From positions 32,188,098-32,252,097 of the forward strand of contig NC_092796.1 in assembly GCF_918797505.1 (NCBI RefSeq): 64,000 bases of DNA. The letters are read 5' to 3'. Below the pieces are notes generated by a model. That model was not told the DNA's origin. It did no database searches and was given only the letters and a program-made list of their open reading frames with translations. This stretch comes from Bemisia tabaci. Its lineage: Eukaryota > Arthropoda > Insecta > Hemiptera > Aleyrodidae. Made by a program: the position numbers and the translations under genes. This document shows positions 45,901 through 53,193 of the stretch, piece after piece (position 1 is the first letter of the stretch; each line of letters begins with the position of its first letter).

Positions 45901-46914
45901 TATGAAGGTGCTTTAACTTTATAGGTACTTAGCAGGCATTTACAGCTATGTGCCAATATTAGCCCTTATTAGTGTATGTGATGGTTCCAGCTACGGTAGG
46001 GATACATAAAGAGAAATACTATACGGACACATTTACTTGCTCATCAGGCCGTCCGACGTGCAGTTCCATGCACCCTCTCCAAGTTGCAAATGTGCAGCAT
46101 GCAACAAGAAACAACAGCCAACACAACATGTGAGCAGTGGCGGAACAAGCTGCAAGCGAGGCAGCCTGAGGAATAGGTTGTCTGGTTGGTATTCCATGTG
46201 AACTTGCCTTCAGAGGACCTACATTTGAGACAGTCAAACTAAGGTTGCCTGACAGGAAATCAACCTTGGAACCTCCCAATGTCAAGATCATAGGATCGGA
46301 GCTACAACTGCTACACCACAGGAGGCTAATGGATACATATTAAATTGACAAACTCTCCTTGAAGAGATCATTTTTTAAACTCAGATCTTAAAAGAACTCA
46401 GCAGATAAGTTTGCAGATGTTTAAGTTCAGTTTGATGTTGGTTTTCGGTATCTATCTGCATCTAACACCAGCACAGTCACGCTGTTGCACTCAGTCAATT
46501 TTTGATTGCTATAGGATGGCAGCAGAGCAGACACATGCAAACAGAAGGTAAATAACTGCCAACTTATCTGATGCAACCTCAAGCCTGAACCGAAAGATTT
46601 CTGATCACACACCTGTGCAGATTGTCAATTATTATTTTGAGGTATTTTTTATGAGCAGTTTGTATGACGATCACAGCTCAGTGCTGTAAAAGTCATTCAC
46701 TGTTGAGGTTAAAAATGATAGGCAGTGGTATACTTACGATTCCTGGATTGATTTTTTTCACCTTAGCTGAGAACTCACGATAGTATTGAATGTATCGAAG
46801 CAAAATATCTCCTCGTTTCTTCCACTCACTGGAACTCAGTTTATCACAGAATCGACAAAGATCACTAAATGGGATGATATCACTCATACAAGCAGCTGTG
46901 CTGTAGTCTACCAT
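30948..46914 (-). CDS. LIG4: DNA ligase IV, complete coding region, 16 exons, 900 aa
   Basis: ATP-dependent nuclear ligase that seals breaks with XRCC4 in non-homologous end joining. Coding exons (5' to 3'): 46914-46738, 45630-45473, 44552-44398, 43522-43347, 42490-42279, 41602-41445, 41265-41070, 40058-39932, 39068-38942, 37878-37685, 36055-35918, 35069-34820, 34183-33909, 33312-33190, 32336-32221, 31068-30948. All junctions are GT-AG, all phases join, and the sum is 2,703 nt including stop. DNA-binding domain about 1-230; nucleotidyltransferase with motif I KWDG (Lys273), [15 protein letters not shown] (Lys432) and [10 protein letters not shown] fold ending near [18 protein letters not shown] repeats about 640-735 and 795-900; between them KYDQFSDSY, the XRCC4-binding type. 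Length (human 911 aa) and lysine numbering match human LIG4. Start: first ATG after a 5' UTR acceptor at 46,962. Introns are MITE-rich. Confidence 0.95.
31154..31436 (+). mobile_element. MITE, family D, copy 5 (LIG4 last intron)
   Basis: GCAGGCTGATTATTGAAATT...AGACAAAGC at the left and TTTAGATAATCAGCC at the right; inner GGAGGCGGGTGGTTGCA. The donor-like core is degraded here (AAAGGTGGTATGG). Lies in the intron between the last two LIG4 coding exons. Confidence 0.8.
31690..31973 (+). mobile_element. MITE, family D, copy 6 (LIG4 last intron)
   Basis: CTGACTGATTGTTGAAAACG...AAATTGGTGGACAAA and CGATTTCAATAATCAGCCTGC ends; GATCCTATTGGTGAAAGTAG and CAACCAATAGGATCCCTCC arms. The donor-like GGGGGTAAGTAATAGAG at 31,800 is on the plus strand, antisense to LIG4. 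Confidence 0.8.
33530..33740 (+). mobile_element. MITE, family D, copy 7 (LIG4 intron 13)
   Basis: ATAAAGCTACAGACAAAGAAG at the left, ATCAATTTCAATAATCAGCCTGC at the right; GTGGTTGCAATGGACAAAGG and GAGGTAACAAAC in the centre. The left tip is missing or diverged. Confidence 0.7.
36275..36420 (+). repeat. Dispersed repeat shared with 26,085-26,230 (LIG4 intron 10)
   Basis: AGTGAAACTACCAGACTATG, CAGACTTTCTGTTATACTTT and GAAAACTACTCAACATCG are the conserved parts. Boundaries unknown. Confidence 0.5.
37151..37428 (+). mobile_element. MITE, family D, copy 8 (LIG4 intron 10)
   Basis: GGTTGATTATTGAAATCGAT and ATTAATTTCAATAATCAGCC ends; CAATAGATGAAGGAGGTAAG core with an intact AG|GTAAGTAAT on the plus strand, antisense to LIG4. 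Confidence 0.82.
37947..38062. repeat. C-family hairpin relic (LIG4 intron 9)
   Basis: ATTTTGCAGTAAGGAACTATG, TTTCTAGCTCATCTATAAAA and CACGTTGTTTTTAAACTGAGCC match the element at 49,500-49,654; the second terminal repeat is lost. Confidence 0.55.
39409..39686 (-). mobile_element. MITE, family D, copy 9 (LIG4 intron 8, reverse orientation)
   Basis: GCAGGTTAGTATTGAAATTG and TCAATTGACTTCAATAATAA...CTTGC ends. The asymmetric core reads in the opposite direction from the other LIG4-intron copies (GGTTGAGACGAGCGGTTGC...CTATAGGGTCTCTCGTGGG), and its donor-like site on the minus strand is degraded to GAGGTAGGCAAT. Confidence 0.75.
42279..42490 (-). CDS. LIG4: LIG4 coding exon 5: catalytic lysine
   Basis: This exon has no ATG and is found only by splice-site and homology reading. 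It encodes [17 protein letters not shown], then [10 protein letters not shown], and ends with [20 protein letters not shown]. The lysine of KWDG is residue 273 of the assembled protein and would carry the AMP. Acceptor CTAG|GTTTGC, donor CAG|GTAAGA. Confidence 0.95.
43058..43310. mobile_element. TIR element with CAGTACCC ends, 253 bp (LIG4 intron 4)
   Basis: CAGTACCCTAGAGTCAAAAGG and CTTTTGGCTCTGGGGTACTG are inverted ends, followed by TACCTAACTC / GAGTTAGGTA. AATT flanks both sides (43,054-43,057; 43,311-43,314), a possible 4-bp target duplication. The LIG4 coding exon starts within 40 bp of its right end. Related sequence surrounds the foldback at 24,173. Confidence 0.7.
43758..44268. mobile_element. 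Large foldback element, family G, copy 3 (LIG4 intron 3)
   Basis: ATGGAGCTCTTGCATGTGTC and GACACATGCAAGAGCTCCAT are the tips; inner CAAGCTCTCTACGCAAAGAT, and centre GGGTTGCGGTG...GGCAACCCTG. More diverged than copies 1 and 2 (4,275 and 24,173). Confidence 0.8.
46200..46326 (-). mobile_element. tRNA-derived SINE-like head (LIG4 intron 1)
   Basis: On the minus strand GCCTCCTGTGGTGTAGCAGT contains a pol III A-box-like TGGTGTAGCAGTTG, and 40 nt further GGGAGGTTCCAAGG resembles a B box. The layout and spacing fit a tRNA-related SINE head, but a complete cloverleaf is not present. The body probably continues toward 46,020; its end is undefined. Confidence 0.45.
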
Positions 46915-46961
46915 GTTTGGTTGATTCCGCGATCCAGTATGGGTGCAGTTTCTACTGAACA
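46738..46961 (-). other. LIG4: LIG4 exon with translation start and part of the 5' UTR
   Basis: A TTTCAG acceptor ends at 46,962; 47 nt of leader precede the ATG at 46,914-46,912 ([16 protein letters not shown]). The donor is ATC|GTAAGT. A second methionine ten codons in (MSDIIPF) aligns better with the conserved VPFADLC start of the family and might be used alternatively. Confidence 0.8.
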
Positions 46962-47049
46962 CTGAAATGGATAAAAAAAATTCACACGATAAACATGCAG
47001 CCATAAAAGACAATGTAGAAACCTATATGTACTTGATTACTTGAGCATA

Positions 47050-47935
47050 ATTGCCTAGATCTATCCATATTGGTCAGTCATTCCCAGATCCAAAATGAGA
47101 ATCTTCTGCGTATGACATCAGAATTACTGCTGCGAAAGCCAGAAAGCTGGAAATCAATGCTTCTCTTATAGGGAGAAGACTAATTTTTGTTGATGAATCA
47201 TTTGAAATTTCTTACTTTAAAACCGTTTGAAACTTTTTGGAGTAAAAAAAACATTTAGACATTAGCATCCAGGATTTTGATTTAGCTGAATTTGCATTTT
47301 TATATTTTTAAAAGATTTTTGAAGTCAGCAATGTAACAAGCCATTTAGTCGTAAGGTGAAACCACCAGTTACAGACACCCGCAAAAATGTGACCAGTTAT
47401 AGACACCCTTCGTCTAAATATGGTATTAATAAGAAAGAAGTGACTCGGTTCTTTGTGTGTTGTTTTTAATTCAACTCACTTGAGAATGTGGGTTGAATTA
47501 AAAACAACACACAAAGAACCGAGTCACTTCTTTCTTAGTAATACCATATTTAGACGAAGGGTGTCTATAACTGGTCACATTTTTGCGGGTGTCTGTAACT
47601 GGTGGTTTCACCTTATTGATTTGCGTGTAAAAATGACTGATGCAGAGGAAACTGTAAAAATGAAAGAACACAAATTCAGCAAAATCGAAACCCTGAATGC
47701 TAATGTCTAAACATTCCTCTCGACACTCAGAAAGTTTCAAAGGATCTAAAAGTAAGAAATTTAAATGATTCATCAGTAAAAATTGGTAATGCTTCCATAA
47801 TAAAAACATTGTTTCCGACATTTCTGGTTTTTGAGGCAGTATTACCGACGGCACGATCCAATGGATAGGGGCGACTCCAAGCAAGGAAATCTGTGCAATG
47901 ACTGACCTATATGGCTAGATCTTGATAACGGCAGA
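47050..47935. repeat. Very long foldback (about 885 bp) in the LIG4 5' intron
   Basis: The two halves are inverted copies centred near 47,484. The outer arms are diverged (CTAGATCTATCCATATTGGT versus CCTATATGGCTAGATC). The inner 120-130 bp on each side are almost identical, for example AGTGACTCGGTTCTTTGTGT and ACACAAAGAACCGAGTCACT, with a loop of about 15 nt. A small ORF pair on the two strands is a palindrome artefact. Confidence 0.85.
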
Positions 47936-48069
47936 AATAAACCAAGGAAAAACCAAGCAAAAGGGGGCTCTCGAGAGTACTCAAGAGCGCAGGCGAACTT
48001 CTGTTACCCTGCAGGTTACAGTTGCAGAATATTAAAGCTGACGAGAAAGTTGAAATATGCCATACTTAC

Positions 48070-48240
48070 ATGTGATCAACTACGGTTATAACGCGATTAT
48101 TGCCATTGAATCATCCTTTCTAGGAATTTAATTTAACTGGTACATGGATTCATTTAAACAAACTTACACTTACGATACGACAGCCCGGCATGATAAGAAG
48201 GTAAACAGGTAAACAAGGTCTATAGTATCGTAATGCACTC
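48070..48240 (-). other. LIG4: Probable non-coding first exon of LIG4 (5' boundary unknown)
   Basis: A strong donor on the minus strand (ACAT|GTAAGTATG, exon end at 48,070) lies about 1.1 kb upstream of the start-codon exon, whose leader itself begins at an acceptor. The transcription start is not defined by the sequence, so the upper limit is a guess. Confidence 0.4.
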
Positions 48241-48380
48241 TAGCGGACAAAATCGTAACTGAGAATAAAAACAATGTTGTCAAAAATTAACCTTCAAATC
48301 CTCACGTCTATTCGTGTTGTTCATCTCTGTTCTTTTTGCGTTTCCAAAAAAAATTCCAACTTATTTTTAAACCAGTTTCA
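48071..48380. promoter_or_regulatory. Probable bidirectional promoter between LIG4 and DNAJC19
   Basis: LIG4 is transcribed leftward from a probable first exon ending at 48,070 and DNAJC19 rightward with its ATG at 48,419. At most about 300 bp remain for both start sites. No TATA box stands out in either direction; TCAGTTT at 48,378 is an initiator-like motif for DNAJC19. Confidence 0.5.
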
Positions 48381-48418
48381 GTTTTGAGTTTGAGCCCTCC
48401 GTCACTTCTTCGAATACT

Positions 48419-51400
48419 ATGGTGAGTTACTATCTTTTCTATTTTAAAATTTTTACATTATGTCAATAAAAGACTCCTTTCATCAGTCATTTGAACCACC
48501 TAACTTTGCACTGAATGATGTAATGGAGATTGCAGACACCCTTTGAGTGTCTAAAGTAAACGAAAAGCAGCAATCAACCCATCCAAAATTAAGTTTTAGC
48601 ATTATACTTTTCTATTAAACTCCTAATTATTGCATCATCATCTATGTTTGAGGAACATCAAATTAGTCCTTCTCAGTGACGAAAGTTAGACTCTCCCGTG
48701 CAAGATTCAACTTCTAACAAGAGCCTTATATTTTGGGTCAGTTCTGGACCTTTCTAATTATCGCTGCAGCATACTGATAGGCATAGAAGCAGCTATACTC
48801 TGATGTAGTCCAGAAGATTGGCACAAGGATGTACCTAATGCTTCCTATGCCATTCTGATCATTAGTCTCTTAATCACCTTATGGGGGAGACGCAGAATGG
48901 CAAGTGCATCGGGACTAGCACCTGCGGCCAAACTTTACAAAACAGTTGTTAAAAATATGAACTTGAAATGAATTGCAAGAATCTACAGTTCTAAAAGATT
49001 TTACGTGAAGTCAACGTAAAAGAACGGAGGACGAATTTGGTGTGCAAACTTGACACCTAAATGTGTCTAATCTTTCAGTTATTTTCAATTTTTGATAGGA
49101 TGTTTTATGCTTGATTTCAGGCGAGTTCACTTATCCTGGCAGGCATGGGGCTTGCTGCTGTAGGTTTTGCAGGTAGATATATAACACGGAACATGCCAGC
49201 AATGTCCTCCAAGTTAAATGAAGCCATGAAGGCCATACCAAACATCGATCCAAAAGTAAGCTGCTGTCTATTTTCTGTTTTACTTTTCATTGAGTGCAAT
49301 ATTAATGAGGGATTTTTAAACGGCAGTGTTAAACACCTCACATTTGAATTTCCGAAAACATCATTTTTTGCCAATTTGCAGAGGACACATATCCCTCCAG
49401 CAATGAAAGTTTCCCGAGGAAGTTACATCCCTGGAGCGGGTACCGGAGGAATGTCCATGGTCACTTACTCTTCAAATTATGAGTGTGCGCTGTGGAAATA
49501 TCATGTTTGGACTTCATTTTGCAATTAGGAACTACTATTTCTGGCTCATCCGTAAAAAAACTTATGTACATAGGAAAATTTATGGTACATACGTTGTTTC
49601 TATACTGAGCCAGAAATTGTCATTCCTAATTGCAAAATGTAGTCCATATTTTCTTTTGGAAATAAGCCAGGCATTGTGGTCCCTAACTGGAAAATATTGT
49701 CATAGAGGTCTCAAGTTAAAGGACTCATCATGTAGTCTGTATCTTGTTTCTCGCAAAAATTTGCCAAGGTTATTGTATTGCAATCGGAAATCCTATTAGC
49801 CTGCAAGAGCTCCATCACCCAATGACGGTGTTTTTCCAATTGTTCCCAGTCATGGAAAAGTTTTGACTTACATCTCAGAGCTTCCCTATCAAAATTCATT
49901 TCAAGAATATTGAAGAATAAAAAAAGTAGGTACTCTATTCTTTGTCAAAGAGAGCAGTTTGGTACATCTTTTCCCTTAATTAAAACCCCTCTACCTAAAA
50001 ATTTTTTTGTCCTCTGTAAAGATAAGGTCCTCTTGAATTTCCACTTCCATGATGCAGAACTTACTGAAGGTAGGTAAGTAACTGAATGGTACATTTTATT
50101 GATTGAAGTCTGATCAAATGTTCCAAATTGTTTATGCTTTCAGACATATTCCAACCGATACTACAAAGGAGGCTTCGAGCCAAAAATGAGTAAAAGAGAA
50201 GCCAGTCTGATCTTGGGTGTATCGCCTACCTCAAGCAAATCTAAAGTCAAGGTACGGTGCCAACTTTTTCTCCTGACTTTTTTTCCTCAGCCATTTTTGA
50301 AAACTGATCACTTTAAAAGTATCTGTTTGACTGTCAAAGACCTAACATTCATGAAGGTTGGCAAAGAAATGAAGGAAATAGTCAAAAACAGTCAATAATA
50401 GGAAGGAATAACTGGAAATAACAAGTGAGTAATTGAATAAACCAAAGCGATGTAAAATAACCTATTTTATTGCTAAAGATTTTTTGACTTGATAGTCATC
50501 ATCAAAGCATAATTGCATTGCATTTTCCAAAAAAGTTCCAGGAGGATTCCAATGTTGCTAGGATTGTGCAACTTACATTCTTTGCAAAAAAATTACTGAA
50601 ATCAGGCAAAAAAAAAAAAAATGAAATTTACGAAGGTAATTTTCGTCTTGAATTCATAGTTAATTAGGAATAAGGATAAAACTTGTTTAGATGATCAGTT
50701 TATATTTGCAAGGTAAAAAAAGTTGCAGAATATGAGCATCATTTGAATGCTCTTGGTGTCTTTTTGCAAAGTGCAATCTAATTACAAACGTCATATTATA
50801 AAAACGAAATTAATAACACATTTTTTAACACTGAATAATCATAATTCACAGTAAGTACCATGGAAGTGGTCTTCTTGATAATAGTTACAGTGTATAAGGA
50901 TTATTCAGTGCTGAAAAATTTGGTATGCAACTTATTTTTATAATATGACACATTTAATTATACTCTGATGATGACTTCCGAGTCGAAAAGTCTTCAGCAA
51001 TAAAATAAGTTCTAATTTTACATCGCTTTGGTTCGTTCATTCACTCATTACAAGTTGATGATGTTGGATATCGATTCACGAAATAACAAATAATATCAGA
51101 AAATATTCCTGTATGAGCAAGTAATCGATGATGTCATAAGGGACAATACTATGAATGGGACACTCTACAGTTAAAAACAGCTGAAAATTTTCGTAAATAA
51201 TTATCCCTTCATGCGCCACAAGAAGGAGATGTGAAAATAGCAGGTAGGTAGATAAAACAATTTAAATTCCTTAAAATAATTTCTTGTGGGCTTATGAGTC
51301 TCAGAAATTTTTACATTATAAAGTGACGAAATTCAGAACAACCAACTCAAAATCATTTAAAGGATTGTAATGCATAGCAATAATTTCACTTTCGAGTCCA

Positions 51401-51764
51401 ACTCTCTTTTTTGTAGACAAAACCTGTCTTTGAACAGGTAATTTTATTATGCCAATGTTTCTTTTCACTCAAAAACAACAATCTCTCTCTATGAATGCCA
51501 TACATTAAGTGCTAGTTTGACCTCAGTTAAACCCAAAGATAGGTCAATATTAATCCTAACTGTTGAATGTGGTCTAATAATTGTCATTTTATAAACGATT
51601 AGAAAGTGGCTTAGAATTTTTTGTTATTAATAAAATTAATTTACATTTGATTTCAGGAAGCTCATAAACGGATTATGTCCCTAAATCATCCAGACAGAGG
51701 TGGCTCCCCCTATATTGCTGCAAAAATAAATGAAGCAAAAGATTATTTAGATTCTAACAAGTAG
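48419..51764 (+). CDS. DNAJC19: DNAJC19 / TIM14 (Pam18) mitochondrial import J protein, 117 aa, 4 exons
   Basis: J-domain co-chaperone of the inner-membrane import motor; it stimulates mtHsp70 at the TIM23 channel. Coding exons: 48419-48421 (the ATG alone), 49121-49255, 50144-50251, 51657-51764. All junctions are GT-AG in phase 0. Residues 4-22 ([19 protein letters not shown]) form the membrane anchor. [20 protein letters not shown] leads into the short TIM14-type J domain, with the HPD triad at 93-95 in [20 protein letters not shown]. The length equals the family's usual 112-117 aa. There is no N-terminal presequence, as is normal for this family. It is divergently paired with LIG4. Intron 1 reads open for about 90 codons after exon 2, so unspliced RNA would encode a truncated anchor-only form. 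Confidence 0.95.
49500..49654. mobile_element. C-family hairpin MITE in DNAJC19 intron 2
   Basis: CATTTTGCAATTAGGAACTA and TTTCTGGCTCA on the left pair with TGAGCCAGAAATTG and CATTCCTAATTGCAAAATG on the right. The pairing extends outward through GGACTTC / TAGTCC. Relatives are at 19,681 and 37,947. Confidence 0.75.
50420..51060. repeat. Long foldback (about 640 bp) in DNAJC19 intron 3
   Basis: AACAAGTGAGTAATTGAATA, AACCAAAGCGATGTAAAATA and TTTTATTGCT at the left are the reverse complement of AGCAATAAAATAAG, TTTTACATCGCTTTGGTTCG and ACTCATTACAAGTTG at the right. The centre also folds (AACACTGAATAATC ... GATTATTCAGTGCTG). Confidence 0.8.
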
Positions 51765-52048
51765 ATATGTGATAATTATCTAAAATTGCAGAAGAAAATC
51801 TTTCATCAAGTCCAAAATGACAAGAAGAAATAACAACCTGATGGTACCCGTTAGTATTTTTTTGTAAATATCTTGTAAATAGAATTGAAATATAGAATAA
51901 TATTTTATTTAAAAATGTATTTCCTTCTTCATTTCTGTTGTGAATTGTTGCCTATTTTCGAACATTTGACCCAATATCTCACTCATCACGAAGCTTTCAT
52001 TAATTTTTAATCATGACCAGATCAAACCATTTGTTCTGTTGGCAGAAT
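51765..52048 (+). other. DNAJC19 3' UTR and intergenic DNA
   Basis: AT-rich; no canonical AATAAA just after the stop, although AATAATATTTTATTT at about 51,897 could act as a variant polyadenylation signal. Confidence 0.3.
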
Positions 52049-52456
52049 ATCTTTTCCGCACTACAAGTAGTACATTTGTGGTAATTTTTTCGATTGTTGA
52101 TCCCGCACCAATCAGATCTCAAACATCTGGCAACATCTACTCAACATTACATCTACATCAACTGCAGTAAATTTATTTAATCGCGCATGTTTCAAGATTT
52201 ATATTTTAATCGTAATATTTGGTATGCATTTTTAATGCGTGTCTTAAATCGATATCATGCCCGAAGTATTTCAAGATAATTGAAAGCAACCGGGATAAAA
52301 ATATGCTAGTTCATAAGAATGTGAAATACTGTGTTCACTCATTTTTCTTAAATGTGCCTCATATTTTCCTCAACGTTGCCACATACTGCAAAAAATTATT
52401 TGTGCGGAAACGATAATCGGAAAAATTACCACAAATGTACTTTGTGTGGAGAAGAT
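52049..52456. mobile_element. TIR element with ATCTTNTCCRCAC ends, 408 bp
   Basis: ATCTTTTCCGCACTACAAGT then AGTACATTTGTGGTAATTTT at the left are inverted at the right (AAAATTACCACAAATGTACT, GTGTGGAGAAGAT). Inverted repeats of about 45 bp; no ORF of its own. Confidence 0.75.
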
Positions 52457-53193
52457 AGTCAGCCGTTCAGTCATGCCAAATTTATCCACTCTATTATTTT
52501 TAAAACCAATGCTTCATTTGTTTTCTTTGAAAGTTTGAAAAAAATTCAAGTTAGGGGTGAAGTCTCATCATCCGTAACAGGCTAAACTAATAAGGGCCCA
52601 AAAAAATTGAGAAGTGAGTTAGACAAGGCATTTCGCTTCAAGCATCAAAGAAAATATGCTCTTTAAAAATCTAAGTGCCACCAACACTAGCGCATAGTCT
52701 CTTGGTTTTCGGCGATCTGAGAAAACTGGAAAGTCAGGAAAATCATTTGAAAAGTCAAGGAATTCCACAAGCTGGGTTTAGCAGAAGTCCGTGAAAATAT
52801 AGGGGAAAATTCTCAGTGGAAGTTTTGTTTGAAGGTTAGGGAAAGTCAGGTATTTCGAAACTTTTACCAGTAGAGAAAAGCCTGAAAAGGCGAATGTTGA
52901 ATTTTTAGTTTTTACGAAAATTTTATATACCATTTTCGATCGGTACTTCTGAACAAGTGCGCAAATTTAAATTTCGCGGCACAATGGGGTAAATGTGGCA
53001 ACATTCGATAGAATCAACGCATACAGCGCTGTCTCACGTGCACGTCGTCTCCGCGAACTACAATTTCAAAAGTTTTTCGGCAATGTGCTGCAGCTGCGCT
53101 GTGAGTTTTGTTTCGTAACGGTTTAATAATACTTCAATGTCGTTGTTTTACTTTTAATTTACTTGTTCCTAAATATCTGTGGAAATAAAAACA
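52457..53193 (+). promoter_or_regulatory. Upstream region and 5' UTR of TACC
   Basis: Contains copies of the dispersed GGAAAGTCAGG module (52,722-52,850). A more GC-rich segment at about 53,030-53,110 (CACGTGCACGTCGTCTCCGC) is the best promoter candidate. The first coding exon ends at 53,196. Confidence 0.4.

Noticed and set aside
47453..47884. Opposed ORFs of 85 and 128 residues
   Set aside because: They are generated by the long foldback at 47,050-47,935; open frames on both strands are expected from a palindrome.
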